Assembly: GCA_011390205.1 (NCBI GenBank) | Contig: JAABSX010000007.1 | Span: 55,938-119,937, forward strand | Direction of reading: 5' to 3' | Origin: Microscillaceae bacterium | GTDB taxonomy: Bacteria; Bacteroidota; Bacteroidia; Cytophagales; Microscillaceae | DNA length: 64,000 nucleotides | In this document: one piece after another, positions 8,202 through 17,848 of the stretch | How positions within the stretch are numbered: position 1 is the stretch's first letter | How the letters are laid out: each line of letters starts with the position of its first letter | The notes under the pieces: generated by a model | Databases searched by the model: none | Told to the model about the DNA's origin: nothing | Seen by the model: only the letters and a program-made list of their open reading frames with translations | Program-made: the position numbers and the translations under genes

Positions 8202-9665
8202 CTAAATTTCCTCTCTCCAAAGTGGCATACTCATACAATGAGAGCCACCTCTGGCACGAGAAAGCTCGGCAGAGGGCAGAAGGATTAAAGTATCTTTGAT
8301 GAGTTCTGTTTTTTTATCTCCTTTTTCTAACTGTGCCACGAGGTCCTGTGCTTTTACCACTTCGAAGCCGAGTGCCTGAAAAGCCTCCGCAGTTTTGTTA
8401 TTTCGGTCATAGCCTATTACCACACCTTCTTGTAGTGCCAGCACATTGCAAGAGTCTGTCCACTGCTCCCTTAGCCCAAATGGAAATTCTCCATTTCCAG
8501 AATAAATAAAGCGAGTAGGCTCTGTAGATTGAAAATCATTTTGGCTGATGTCATCCAGCAAATCTTCTAAATATTCAAAATGCACAGGCTGGTGCAAACG
8601 CCCTTTGTGAAACTGCATAATCTGAGGGCGTGGCTGTGAATCTTGGCTATCTTTGCTGTTTTTCTGAATCAAATCTTGCACTTCAAATTGCTTGTTTTGC
8701 TTAGAAAGAGCCCCAAACAACACCCACACATTTCGTTTTACCTGCGTAAAAATAGTATCAATATGCATAAAATCTCTTTTTTTAGCCACTTTAATGACCG
8801 ATACCTTGCGCACGATGTCTTTTTCAAACAATGCCTGAATGACTTTATTGACAGCCCTCACACTAGTACGCTCGCTGCAGCCTATCACCAAGTGATTTTT
8901 ATGTACTACCATTACATCTCCTCCCTCGAGGGTGATTTGGCTTGCCTCTTCATCCTTGTCATTAAGAAAAAACTGATGCTCATCTTCAGAAAGTTCTAGA
9001 ATTTTATTTTGGTATTCTTGAAAATAAGGATGATTGTAAAATACATACTTCATAATCAATGACTCACGCACACGCACCAATTTAGCAGGGCGGTTAAGTA
9101 AAATATGGTCATTGATGACGATGCCTATGTCCCTTGTAAAAATAAAATTAGGCACAGGTGGGAAAATAATGTGCCCCTCAGGCATAATCCCAGAAATCAA
9201 TGTGTAAGCCAAGGTTTTAGAATCTTGAGCCAGTAGCGTGTCTAGAAGCTGGTAAGGTGTCTTTTCTATGGCACAGACCGAGGCTACAAGTTTGATTCTT
9301 ATCTCACGGTTTTCTAAAATCTCAGAAAGGAGAAATTGAGGGTCTATTACCTTGTCAGAGTTAAAATATTCGGCACTGCTTGGCTCATAGAAGGCCCTTT
9401 CTTTGTCTGGACTATCCACTTCGGCAAGTTTTCCTTTGATTTTGGCGGGGTCTAAGAAATAGAGTAAGATTTTTACATAATAATCATACTCGTGGCGGCG
9501 CATAGTTTCTAAATGGATAATGTCTTCAAAAAGCCAGTCTTGGGCTTTAGAAGGAATCACTTTGGCAAGCCCATTGTCAGGGTTGTGAATCATCAGACGG
9601 CGTAGCCGCCCAATCTCTGAGCTGACGTGTAGCTTCTTTTCTTGTTTAGTAGAGGACTTTTGCAT
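8202..9665 (-). CDS. Arginine deiminase family protein
   Basis: Members hydrolyse L-arginine to citrulline and ammonia through a covalent cysteine intermediate. All family motifs are present: FTRD at 176-179, EGGD at 247-250, the HxD pair H301-x-D303, and the C-terminal RGGSHCMSMPL with nucleophile Cys477. At 487 aa it is longer than typical ArcA (about 410 aa), with extra sequence around residues 60-130. The gene is monocistronic-looking, with its own strong consensus promoter (9725-9754). No arcB, arcC or arginine/ornithine antiporter gene is adjacent, so a classical ADI operon is not present. Activity on free arginine is inferred from motif completeness. Confidence 0.85.
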   Translation of the reverse strand: MQKSSTKQEKKLHVSSEIGRLRRLMIHNPDNGLAKVIPSKAQDWLFEDIIHLETMRRHEYDYYVKILLYFLDPAKIKGKLAEVDSPDKERAFYEPSSAEYFNSDKVIDPQFLLSEILENREIRIKLVASVCAIEKTPYQLLDTLLAQDSKTLAYTLISGIMPEGHIIFPPVPNFIFTRDIGIVINDHILLNRPAKLVRVRESLIMKYVFYNHPYFQEYQNKILELSEDEHQFFLNDKDEEASQITLEGGDVMVVHKNHLVIGCSERTSVRAVNKVIQALFEKDIVRKVSVIKVAKKRDFMHIDTIFTQVKRNVWVLFGALSKQNKQFEVQDLIQKNSKDSQDSQPRPQIMQFHKGRLHQPVHFEYLEDLLDDISQNDFQSTEPTRFIYSGNGEFPFGLREQWTDSCNVLALQEGVVIGYDRNNKTAEAFQALGFEVVKAQDLVAQLEKGDKKTELIKDTLILLPSAELSRARGGSHCMSMPLWREEI

Positions 9666-9724
9666 ATAATATATGTTTTTGAATTAGTTTATATTTAGGT
9701 ATTGAGGTTCTTGTCATAGGTTTA

Positions 9725-9754
9725 CAAAGGTAATCTGCTAAAACAAAATGACAA
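9725..9754 (-). promoter_or_regulatory. Full Bacteroidota promoter for the arginine deiminase gene
   Basis: On the minus strand TTG (9752-9754), a 19-bp spacer and TACCTTTG (9725-9732) match the Bacteroidota consensus exactly. It lies 60 bp upstream of the start codon. The rest of the 331-bp gap 9666-9996 shows no gene. Confidence 0.7.
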
Positions 9755-9996
9755 AAAATATGACAATAATAGCAAAGAAATATTGAGGAAGTGTATAAGT
9801 ACAACATTTCATTTTTTTAATGCATACGCATTGCTGAAGAGCTGTGGTGCAAATGCCCTAGTTCAGGCTCGTGCTATAATATTCTTACAGCACAAATAAA
9901 CTTATGAAACAGTGTACTTAAAATCGGTTTTTTATTATTTTTGTGATGAGAGCAAAAGTTACTTTTGGTACGTAAAATCACTATTTCCTAAAAATC

Positions 9997-10767
9997 ATGG
10001 CAAAAAATAATACGGGCAAGATAATACTCTGGACAGTTGTCATGATTCTGGGGCTTACCTTATTTATCATTGGAGGCATGTTTGGCTTCCTTAGTGTTAC
10101 GGATTCACCTATGTATTATCCTTGGCTGGGCTTTATAGTGGGAGCAGGATTCAGCATTTACTCCATCCAAAGGATAGTTTATTATAACAATGCTTGGAAA
10201 GAAGAGATAAAGGATAAAATTTTAAGTGATGAAAGTGAGCTGATTACCCACTGGCAATACGCACCAATAATCTGGAGCAGTTTTGCCAAGGCAGAAGTAA
10301 AGCGAAAAACCAGGTGGACACCTTATATCATAGTATTTATGCTAGCAATCATATTTTTGAGCTTTGGCTTAGTGATGTGGATAGAAGACAATTTTGACTT
10401 TACATTTTTTAGCACCTTAACACTATTATTTACGCTAATTGCCGTAGGCTTACAGTACTTAATTAATCTAAATAGCCAAATGCTGAAGAAGGCTTACCTA
10501 GCTAGTCCTCAGCCCGAAGCCCATCTACATGTGCTAGGTGTATTGATTAATCGTGCTTGGTTAATTCCTTTTAAAGGCATAGGACTTCATCTAGAAAAGG
10601 TAGTAAACGAAAGTAAATATGGGCAAAATTGTCTGAAATTTAGTGTACGACACAGCGGAGGAGACACTGATGCAGTCCATGAGTATTATATACCTATCCC
10701 TAGTGATGAGTCTGCTAAAGTACCACTTATTTTGGCAGCCTACGCTAAAGTGATTGACCAAGAATAA
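9997..10767 (+). CDS. Four-helix membrane protein of unknown function
   Basis: The protein has 256 residues and two pairs of hydrophobic helices at about 8-32, 42-63, 109-129 and 136-156. A charged cytoplasmic loop lies between the pairs (64-108), and a soluble C-terminal domain of about 100 residues follows (157-256). The soluble part contains LGVLINRAWLIPFKGIGLHLEKV and a short H/Y-rich stretch (DAVHEYYIPIP), but nothing I can assign. It is not in an obvious operon; the alpha-glucosidase gene follows after 155 bp on the same strand. The start ATG is the first in the frame. Confidence 0.7.
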   Translation: MAKNNTGKIILWTVVMILGLTLFIIGGMFGFLSVTDSPMYYPWLGFIVGAGFSIYSIQRIVYYNNAWKEEIKDKILSDESELITHWQYAPIIWSSFAKAEVKRKTRWTPYIIVFMLAIIFLSFGLVMWIEDNFDFTFFSTLTLLFTLIAVGLQYLINLNSQMLKKAYLASPQPEAHLHVLGVLINRAWLIPFKGIGLHLEKVVNESKYGQNCLKFSVRHSGGDTDAVHEYYIPIPSDESAKVPLILAAYAKVIDQE

Positions 10768-10922
10768 ACCGATGATGTAAACACACATAGCGTACACATG
10801 ACGAAGCATTCGTATTCAAATATAAAATTAAATTTTAAAATGCCCCTCAGCCAATACCTAACTTACTAGCAAGGCATTATCACTTGACCCTCAAAATTTA
10901 ATGATACAAACATACCTTTACA

Positions 10923-12614
10923 ATGAACAACACAACTACTCAACAATGGTGGAAAGAGACCTTTGTCTATCAGATTTATCCTCGTAGTTTCAAAGACAGT
11001 AACCATGATGGCATCGGTGATTTGAAGGGAATCACCCAATCTTTAGACTACCTCAAAAAACTAGGTGTGGAAGTCATCTGGCTTAGTCCCATTTTTAAAT
11101 CTCCCAATGATGACAATGGCTATGACATCTCTGATTATCAAGAGATTATGGATGAGTTTGGCACAATGGCAGACTTTGATGAGATGCTTGCCGAGATGAA
11201 AAAAAGAGAGATTAAATTAATCCTTGATTTGGTGGTCAATCACAGCTCTGATGAGCATCACTGGTTTCAGGAAGCCAAAAAATCTAAGGATAATCCTTAC
11301 AGAGATTACTACATCTGGAGAGAGGGCAAAGACGGACAAGCACCCAATAACTGGGTAAGTATGTTTGGAGGAAGCGCTTGGGAGTATAACCCTGCCACAG
11401 AGGATTACTATCTACATTTGTTTACATGCAAACAGCCCGACCTCAACTGGCAAAATCCTGCACTTAGAAAAGAAATCTATCAAATGATGCGTTTTTGGCT
11501 AGACAAAGGCGTAGATGGATTCAGAATGGATGTAATTCCGTTTATCTCCAAGCAAGAGGGTCTTCCCGACATTCAATATACAGGGCAACTACTTTTTGAC
11601 ATTGTAAACCAATATGCCAATGGCCCCCAAGTGCATGAGTTTTTACAAGAAATGCACAGAGAAGTATTGGCAGCATATGAGGTGATGAGTGTAGGGGAGG
11701 GGATAGGCGTTTATGCAAAAGATGCTTATGAATATGTGGGCGAAGACCGCAAAGAACTCAATCTTATCTATTACTTTGACCACATGTTTTTGGATAGAGA
11801 TGCCAAGACAGACAAACCTATCTCATTAGAATTGCCCCGACTTAAACAAGTAATCCGAGATTGGGATGAAGCCTTAAAGGGCAAGGGATGGAATACATTT
11901 TACCTCAATAACCATGACCAGCCTCGCTCAGTCTCTCGCTTTGGAGAAGATACCCAGTACCGCTATGCGTCTGCTACTATGCTCGCTACTTTGCTATTTA
12001 CGCTCAAAGCAACTCCTTTTATGTATCAAGGAGAAGAACTCGGCATGACCAACACAACATTTACGGACATAGAAGACCTCAATGATGTATGGATGCGTAA
12101 TCTATGGGCAAAATGGCAGCAAGAAGGAAAAAACAACCCGAAAGACTTCTTGGCATTTGCCAATATCACCAGTCGTGACCATGCACGCACACCTTTTCAA
12201 TGGGATGACAGCCCACAGGCAGGCTTTACGGACTCAGAAAAACCTTGGCTTCTGGTAAATACGAATTATCCAAAAATCAATGCACAAGAAGCCCAAGCCG
12301 ACAAAAACTCCATTTGGCATTATTACCAAAAAATAATCTCACTTCGCAAAGGAAATCACACACTGATTTATGGAGATTACACAGACCTTGACCCTCAGCA
12401 CCCTCAGGTATTTGTGTATGTGAGAGAAACAAAAGAAGAAAAAATAACGGTCATACTCAATTTTAGCCCCCAAGAAGTCATTTATGAATTGCCTGCACAA
12501 ATCACCCATTTAGGAGAGATTTTCATCAGTAATTATCCAGATTCTCAAGGTGAAGCAGCACACACAGTGCTCAAACCTTATGAAGCAAAGGTCTATTGTG
12601 CTGCACAGTCTTGA
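10923..12614 (+). CDS. GH13 alpha-glucosidase (oligo-1,6-glucosidase/trehalose-synthase-like group)
   Basis: This 563-residue cytoplasmic-looking enzyme (no signal peptide) has all four GH13 conserved regions: DLVVNHSS (102-109), GFRMDVI (199-205) with nucleophile Asp203, MSVGEG with acid/base Glu259, and NNHDQPR (329-335) with transition-state stabiliser Asp332. The opening WWKETFVYQIYPRSFKDSN is typical of alpha-glucosidases acting on short alpha-1,4 or alpha-1,6 glucans. In the classical scheme a Val after the nucleophile Asp favours alpha-1,6 activity, and Val204 is present here. Exact specificity is uncertain. No sugar transporter or regulator is adjacent. Confidence 0.9.
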   Translation: MNNTTTQQWWKETFVYQIYPRSFKDSNHDGIGDLKGITQSLDYLKKLGVEVIWLSPIFKSPNDDNGYDISDYQEIMDEFGTMADFDEMLAEMKKREIKLILDLVVNHSSDEHHWFQEAKKSKDNPYRDYYIWREGKDGQAPNNWVSMFGGSAWEYNPATEDYYLHLFTCKQPDLNWQNPALRKEIYQMMRFWLDKGVDGFRMDVIPFISKQEGLPDIQYTGQLLFDIVNQYANGPQVHEFLQEMHREVLAAYEVMSVGEGIGVYAKDAYEYVGEDRKELNLIYYFDHMFLDRDAKTDKPISLELPRLKQVIRDWDEALKGKGWNTFYLNNHDQPRSVSRFGEDTQYRYASATMLATLLFTLKATPFMYQGEELGMTNTTFTDIEDLNDVWMRNLWAKWQQEGKNNPKDFLAFANITSRDHARTPFQWDDSPQAGFTDSEKPWLLVNTNYPKINAQEAQADKNSIWHYYQKIISLRKGNHTLIYGDYTDLDPQHPQVFVYVRETKEEKITVILNFSPQEVIYELPAQITHLGEIFISNYPDSQGEAAHTVLKPYEAKVYCAAQS

Positions 12615-12641
12615 AGGGTTTGTCAGCAGAAAGTTTGAAGA

Positions 12642-12956
12642 TTACTCTTCTTCTTCTTCCACAAAACCAGCCCTGAATCTGTCAGGGTTGGGCCACAGAA
12701 AAGAAGAGGACGGAAAATGCTCATGCCCTCCAGGTAAATCTTGGAAAGGTGCGATAAGCTCAGGAAAATTTAGCTGTCTTGTATGTCTTGATTCTGTAGA
12801 GAGGCAGTAATCAGTCAGCAAAAAACGCCTCATTAGGGCTTGCTTGCTTCCAAAGTCTGGGCTGATAAACTGCTGCTGCACAAAAAGAAAAATCATGGGA
12901 AGCCAGATGACCCCCATGACGAAGAACAAAATTATTTTTTTGTGTTTATCTTGCAT
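12642..12956 (-). CDS. Small single-pass membrane protein, end of a three-gene cluster
   Basis: The 104-residue protein has a positively charged N-terminus (MQDKHKK), one membrane helix (about 8-26) and an 80-residue tail that ends in five glutamates. No domain is recognised. It starts 19 bp after the stop of the DUF4384-like gene on the same strand, which suggests co-transcription and supports it being real. It converges with the alpha-glucosidase gene. Confidence 0.55.
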   Translation of the reverse strand: MQDKHKKIILFFVMGVIWLPMIFLFVQQQFISPDFGSKQALMRRFLLTDYCLSTESRHTRQLNFPELIAPFQDLPGGHEHFPSSSFLWPNPDRFRAGFVEEEEE

Positions 12957-12975
12957 TTTTTTTCAGAGAAGGATG

Positions 12976-13884
12976 CTAACGTGCATTGACTGTGATGCCA
13001 AAAGTACTGACTTGAAAGTTCTTATCCAAGCCACGGTTGCGGTTTATCCATTTTTGAAAATCTACCAAGTCAAGTGTTTTTATTCCACCAATATCTTCAA
13101 GTGTGGGCTTGGCGAAAGGCTCTTTAGAAAACACTACATAGATTAAATTGGCAAGTGGCTGCCCACCTTCTGGCAGGTTTAGCCCATATTCATCTACTAG
13201 AGGGTAGCCCTCAAAATATTTTCTATGCTCAGGAGAAAAAAGCAAATATGCTTTGTCGGCTTCCACTGCCACACAGCTTTCATATTCATCTTGCATCTGT
13301 GCATAAGGCAGAAGCCGATATACCAAACCCTGCTCTACCATAAACACACTTAAAAAACCACGGGTGGGTGTCTTAAAATAAAGATACATACTATCTCCGT
13401 CTATAAACTGCCCACTGTTGCATTTGTGAGGCTCTTGGCAGCCGAAGGCAAAAGTCTCAAACATTATCTCAGCTTGTTCTATAGCCCTTGCTTTTCCTTT
13501 GACCTCACAGATAAGCCAGATTTCTTGTGTGTTCTCCTTGTCACGGAGGGCATAGCGTAGCTTCGGAAAACCTGCCGCATCACTGACCCACTCGCCCTTG
13601 ACCATCGTGTTAGAGATGGCAGACATCTGCTCTGTGGTCATGATGTTTTGCCCGCTGCTGCTTTGGGTTTGGGTATTGATGCCCTGCACGATGGCATAGC
13701 CAAACTCCTGCCCAAGTGCCTGTATTTGAGCAGCTTGTACGGCTTTTTGCTCTATGGCTGCCTTGCTATAATTGCCTTCCATGCGGATTTCTATTTTTGC
13801 CTCTACATTGGTAAGTTTCTTTTTTTGGGCATAAGCTGCCAAAGCTGTACAGAAGATAAGTAAAATAAGGAAGTAAATTTTCAT
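12976..13884 (-). CDS. Exported DUF4384-domain protein
   Basis: The protein is about 302 residues when started at the ATG at 13884, which gives a clean signal peptide (MKIYFLILLIF...AYAQ). An in-frame ATG 24 codons further up (13956) would add a non-signal-like extension. The first half (about 30-140) is an LPP20/FlgT-like alpha/beta region rich in Ala and Gln. The second half (about 150-260) has the DUF4384 pattern, with SMYLYFKTPTRGFLSVFMVE and LLPYAQ followed by LANLIYVVFSKEPF. DUF4384 occurs in envelope proteins and some kinase fusions; its function is not known. It sits between the LPP20-like gene (135 bp upstream) and the small membrane protein gene. Confidence 0.7.
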   Translation of the reverse strand: MKIYFLILLIFCTALAAYAQKKKLTNVEAKIEIRMEGNYSKAAIEQKAVQAAQIQALGQEFGYAIVQGINTQTQSSSGQNIMTTEQMSAISNTMVKGEWVSDAAGFPKLRYALRDKENTQEIWLICEVKGKARAIEQAEIMFETFAFGCQEPHKCNSGQFIDGDSMYLYFKTPTRGFLSVFMVEQGLVYRLLPYAQMQDEYESCVAVEADKAYLLFSPEHRKYFEGYPLVDEYGLNLPEGGQPLANLIYVVFSKEPFAKPTLEDIGGIKTLDLVDFQKWINRNRGLDKNFQVSTFGITVNAR

Positions 13885-14019
13885 ACGTAATAAGTGTAAA
13901 TTTTCATTTATTGTAATTAAAAAAAGGCTGAGATTCGGCAATCTACCGCCTCCCAACCCTACTTATGCAAACAAATGACAGACTTTATTATTTTAGCAGA
14001 TTTATATTGAGTGCCTTAT

Positions 14020-14682
14020 TTATTCAGGCCAGCCCATTTCTTCTAGGGCTTTGTCTAGGTCTTTGCCCAGTTTGTCAGCTTCTTTTTCTAATTCTTTGCG
14101 AATGGCTTTCTGTGCGGCACGTATTGCCTCATCTTGGTCATAAAAAATCTTTACTTCTACACCTACATTCTTGCGTTTGTTTTGTGGGTCTTCTACATCT
14201 CTGTAGATTTTGTAGGCAGTCGTGATTTGTCTAAGGCTTCCTTGAATGAGTGCTTTTCCGTTGGCTACGGTTTTATCAAGGGTATTGGCCACTTCTTGGT
14301 CTATTTGGTCATTGGCTGTTTTGGTCTGGATGATTTGGGTTACCCTTGTTTGGATAGCCGCAGCCAATTCATTGCGGGCGGCAGTCAGGGCGGCTTGGTC
14401 AGCGGCGGTGCGTGTGCCAGCTACTGCAGCTCCTGTGGCCATGAGGTATTTGGGGTTTCCGTAGTCATCTAGCTGTAGTTCCATATCCCAGGCACGCTCA
14501 AATTGTTTTTCCATAGGCACAGAGCCTGGAGGCACATCCCAGCCTTCTTTTTTGCGTTTTTTGGCTTCTTTTTTGGCCAGTTTGATGGCTCTAAAGTCTT
14601 TATTTTTGACTTGTGCTTGTACAGCAAAGGCAAGCCCAAACAAGAATAAGGCAATCATCAATTTTAAGCTTAGATTTTTCAT
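14020..14682 (-). CDS. Exported LPP20-like helical protein
   Basis: This 220-residue protein has a clear signal peptide (1 to about 23, ending VQAQ). A Lys-rich stretch follows (KLAKKEAKKRKKEGWDVPPG), then an Ala-rich domain (about 75-190) resembling the LPP20/FlgP family (AADQAALTAARNELAAAIQTRV), with paired beta strands near VGVEVKIFY. A Lys/Glu-rich C-terminal helix ends the protein. It should be periplasmic or outer-membrane associated. It heads the cluster that continues with the DUF4384 protein, whose first half also looks LPP20-like, so the two may act together. Confidence 0.65.
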   Translation of the reverse strand: MKNLSLKLMIALFLFGLAFAVQAQVKNKDFRAIKLAKKEAKKRKKEGWDVPPGSVPMEKQFERAWDMELQLDDYGNPKYLMATGAAVAGTRTAADQAALTAARNELAAAIQTRVTQIIQTKTANDQIDQEVANTLDKTVANGKALIQGSLRQITTAYKIYRDVEDPQNKRKNVGVEVKIFYDQDEAIRAAQKAIRKELEKEADKLGKDLDKALEEMGWPE

Positions 14683-14905
14683 AGTATTATATGGTTTATT
14701 TCAGTAATAAATGAATCTACTTTTTTTACGAGATAAACGTGTATGGGTTGGTTTTTAGAAATGATTAACACGCAATTAACTGAAAATAGAAGAAAAAAGT
14801 GTTTAAAAGGTTGATAATCAGGTAATTACTCTTAAATCAACATATCTCAAGAGCATAAATTTATAAAGATAGAGCACTTATTTCTCAAATATAAATAGGA
14901 TTGAT

Positions 14906-14913
14906 TAACTTTG
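14906..14913 (+). promoter_or_regulatory. Bacteroidota -7 element upstream of prfA
   Basis: TAACTTTG matches TAnnTTTG exactly, 23 bp before the prfA ATG. A -33 TTG at the right spacing is not evident. Confidence 0.5.
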
Positions 14914-14936
14914 TGGTTTAAAAAAAAATCAAATTT

Positions 14937-16007
14937 ATGATTGATAAGTTAGAAGCCATCCGAGAAAGATTCAAAGAAGTGGGGCAGTTGATTATACAGC
15001 CTGACATTATATCAGATATGCAGAAATATTCTAAACTCACCAAAGAGTACAAAGATTTAGAAAAAATCAATGTAAAATTTGAAGAGTATGAAAATGTGCT
15101 AGACAATATTAAATCTACCAAAGAGCTACTCAATACCGAAAAAGACCCCGAAATGCGAGAAATGGCTAAAATGGAGCTAGACGAACTCCTGCCAAATAAA
15201 GATAAACTAGAAGAAGAAGTAAAGACGCTGCTCATCCCCAAAGACCCCAATGATAGCAAAAATGTCGTGCTTGAAATCAGGGCAGGAACAGGAGGTGATG
15301 AGGCCTCTATCTTTGCTGGAGATTTGTTCAGAATGTATCAGCGCTTTTTTGAAAAGCAAAGCTGGCGTATGGAGATTATTGATTTTACGGAGGGTACTTC
15401 AGGAGGCTACAAAGAAATCGTGTGTGGCGTATCTGGAGAAGATGTCTATGGAATGATGAAGTTTGAATCAGGTGTACACCGTGTACAGAGAGTCCCTGCC
15501 ACGGAGACACAAGGGCGTGTGCACACCTCCGCCGCTACCGTGGCAGTGCTGCCCGAAGTAGATGACGTAGAAGTTATCATCCACGATGCTGACCTCAGAA
15601 TCGATACTTTCTGCTCCTCTGGGCCAGGTGGGCAATCCGTAAACACGACTTACTCTGCCGTCAGGATTACGCACAAACCCAGTGGCTTGGTGGTCTCTTG
15701 CCAAGATGAAAAATCACAGCTTAAAAACAAAGACAAGGCCATGCGTGTGCTGCGCTCTAGACTCTATGAAATTGAGCTTAAAAAACAACAGGATGACATC
15801 GGCTCACAGCGCAAATCTATGATAGGCAGTGGCGACCGCTCAGACAAAATCAGAACTTATAACTATCCGCAGGGGCGTGTAACTGACCACCGAATCGGCT
15901 ACACAGTTTATAACCTTAACAATGTAATGGATGGTGCAGTAGAAGACTTCATAGACAATCTACGTATGGCAGAAAACAGCGAGAAACTCAAAGAAGGTGG
16001 ATTTTAA
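14937..16007 (+). CDS. prfA: Peptide chain release factor 1
   Basis: RF1 recognises UAA and UAG in the ribosomal A site and triggers peptide release. The stop-codon reading tripeptide of RF1 (P-A-T, residues 187-189 in [13 protein letters not shown]) distinguishes it from RF2, which has SPF. The catalytic GGQ motif is at 231-233. The length of 356 aa is normal for the family. The gene is followed after 42 bp by the rqcH-like gene on the same strand, which places termination and ribosome quality control side by side. Confidence 0.97.
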   Translation: MIDKLEAIRERFKEVGQLIIQPDIISDMQKYSKLTKEYKDLEKINVKFEEYENVLDNIKSTKELLNTEKDPEMREMAKMELDELLPNKDKLEEEVKTLLIPKDPNDSKNVVLEIRAGTGGDEASIFAGDLFRMYQRFFEKQSWRMEIIDFTEGTSGGYKEIVCGVSGEDVYGMMKFESGVHRVQRVPATETQGRVHTSAATVAVLPEVDDVEVIIHDADLRIDTFCSSGPGGQSVNTTYSAVRITHKPSGLVVSCQDEKSQLKNKDKAMRVLRSRLYEIELKKQQDDIGSQRKSMIGSGDRSDKIRTYNYPQGRVTDHRIGYTVYNLNNVMDGAVEDFIDNLRMAENSEKLKEGGF

Positions 16008-16049
16008 GGCGAAGTTCCCAGTAAATTGTTCATCTCTTACCCATAAAAA

Positions 16050-17687
16050 ATGCAAGATAATTTTTACTTTCTTAGGCCTCTCTCACAGGCAATCGCACAG
16101 AAGCTCGGAGCAGGTTGGCAGCTAGGTTATGAGGGAATTTATGAGCAAATGCCCGAACAGGGAAGTGTGCCCATGCGTCTAGGCACGGCATTTAGCCAGA
16201 CGAAAGATGAGCTTATTTTGGGTTTTTACAGAGAAGAAGCAGAAGAGGAGTTTTACTGGAGAGTTACCCTGCAGCCGCAGTTTTGCTGTATTAGTTTTCC
16301 TGATGATTTTGCACGTGCCAAACGAAACAGCATAGATTTATTCACACAGATTCAGGGCAAATATGTGGAGCAAGTCATTCAATTTGAGCAAGAACGCAGC
16401 TTTGCACTTGTGTTTTCAGAAAACTATACGCTTCTCTTCAAAATGCACGGCAGGCGAGCCAATGTAATTTTATTTCAGGGAGAGACGTTTTTGATAAGCT
16501 TTCATAAAAAATTTATCCAAGACCAATCCATCTCATTAAATGCACTTGATAGGCTCACCCCACAGACTTTTGAGCACTTCGAGGAGGCGGAGTATCAATG
16601 GAAAAACATCTTTCCTACATTTGACAAGCACATCAAGCAATACCTCCTTAACAAAGGTTTTGAGACACAAAGCCCCGAAAAAAAGTGGGAAACCTTAGAA
16701 AACATCAAAAGAGAACTGGAGAATCCACCTTATTACCTCTTAGATAGCCATGATGCTCCTGAACTTTTTTTGTTTTCACCTGATAAACTTGGGCATTCTA
16801 TAGATAAAGTACTTATATTCCAGACACCCATAGAAGCCATTAATGGCTTTTACTATGCTTTTGCACGTAATTTCCATCTTTCTCAAGAGAAACAAGACAT
16901 TCTTAAAAAACTTCAGAAAAAACTCAAACAGAGTGAAGCCTATCTCAATAAAAATTTTGAGAGATACGCCGCCCTAGAAGAGGGCCTACAAAATGAGGAA
17001 GCTGCCAATATCCTCATGGCAAACTTGCACCAAATCCCGCAAAATACCACAAGCGTAGAGTTGTATGACTTCTACCACGACCAGCCCCGAAAAATAAAAC
17101 TCAAAAAAGACCTCTCGCCCCAAAAAAATGCCGAGAACTATTACCGAAAAGCAAAAAATGAAAAAATAGAACTTCAGACCTTGCAAAAAAACCTTCAACG
17201 AAAAGAGCAAGAAATCCTCGAAACCCAAAATCACATCCACAAAATAGAGGCTTTTGAGCAGCTACGCACCCTGCGTGATTATCTTAAAAAACACCGACTG
17301 GCTCAGCAACAAACTGAGGCTACAGCAGAACAGAGCTTGTTTAAGAAATTTCACTACCTTGGCTGGGATATTTGGGTAGGAAAAAACGCCAAAAACAATG
17401 ACCTCCTCACACAGCAATACGCCAAAAAAGATGACCTCTGGCTGCACGCCAAAGATGTGAGCGGCTCACACGTAGTCATCAAAAATCAAGCAGGTAAGAA
17501 AATCCCGACAGAAGTCATCGAAAAAGCCGCATCTTTGGCAGCTTATTATTCTAAAAGAAGTGCCGATACACTCTGCCCCGTGCTATTCACCCCCCGAAAA
17601 TATGTGCGTAAAACCAAAGACCTCGCCGCAGGGCAGGTCATTGTAGAAAAAGAAGAAGTCATTATGGTCAGTCCCGAAAGATTTTAG
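16050..17687 (+). CDS. rqcH: Rqc2/RqcH-type NFACT protein
   Basis: RqcH binds 50S subunits blocked by peptidyl-tRNA and adds C-terminal alanine tails that mark stalled products for degradation. The 545-residue protein has an NFACT-N domain (about 1-280, with GRRANVIL at 134-141), a helical/coiled-coil middle (about 280-430) and an NFACT-R domain (about 430-530, with KKDDLWLHAKDVSGSHVVI). By eye, the tRNA-binding Asp-Arg pair of B. subtilis RqcH aligns with Glu115-Arg116 here, a conservative change. At 545 aa it is close to the usual bacterial length. Earlier annotations call the family fibronectin-binding protein, but there is no export signal. Confidence 0.85.
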   Translation: MQDNFYFLRPLSQAIAQKLGAGWQLGYEGIYEQMPEQGSVPMRLGTAFSQTKDELILGFYREEAEEEFYWRVTLQPQFCCISFPDDFARAKRNSIDLFTQIQGKYVEQVIQFEQERSFALVFSENYTLLFKMHGRRANVILFQGETFLISFHKKFIQDQSISLNALDRLTPQTFEHFEEAEYQWKNIFPTFDKHIKQYLLNKGFETQSPEKKWETLENIKRELENPPYYLLDSHDAPELFLFSPDKLGHSIDKVLIFQTPIEAINGFYYAFARNFHLSQEKQDILKKLQKKLKQSEAYLNKNFERYAALEEGLQNEEAANILMANLHQIPQNTTSVELYDFYHDQPRKIKLKKDLSPQKNAENYYRKAKNEKIELQTLQKNLQRKEQEILETQNHIHKIEAFEQLRTLRDYLKKHRLAQQQTEATAEQSLFKKFHYLGWDIWVGKNAKNNDLLTQQYAKKDDLWLHAKDVSGSHVVIKNQAGKKIPTEVIEKAASLAAYYSKRSADTLCPVLFTPRKYVRKTKDLAAGQVIVEKEEVIMVSPERF

Positions 17688-17848
17688 TCAAAAGCAGAAA
17701 TAATAATATTTCGCACAAAATTTATTTGCTTTTTGCACAAAAAAGCTTTTCTTTGCGAGATTATTTACAAAAGATGGAAAGTCAAAGACATTGTTGCGTG
17801 GCTTTCCCCGAAGAAAAAAATTATTTAATTCACCATTAAGACGTACTT

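Noticed and set aside
8202..9665. Classical arginine deiminase (arcABC) operon
   Set aside because: Only the deiminase is present; no carbamoyltransferase, carbamate kinase or antiporter gene is nearby.
12550..12810. Plus-strand reading frame overlapping the end of the alpha-glucosidase gene
   Set aside because: It overlaps both a confident gene and the minus-strand small membrane protein gene, has no domain, and looks like a shadow of the opposite frame.
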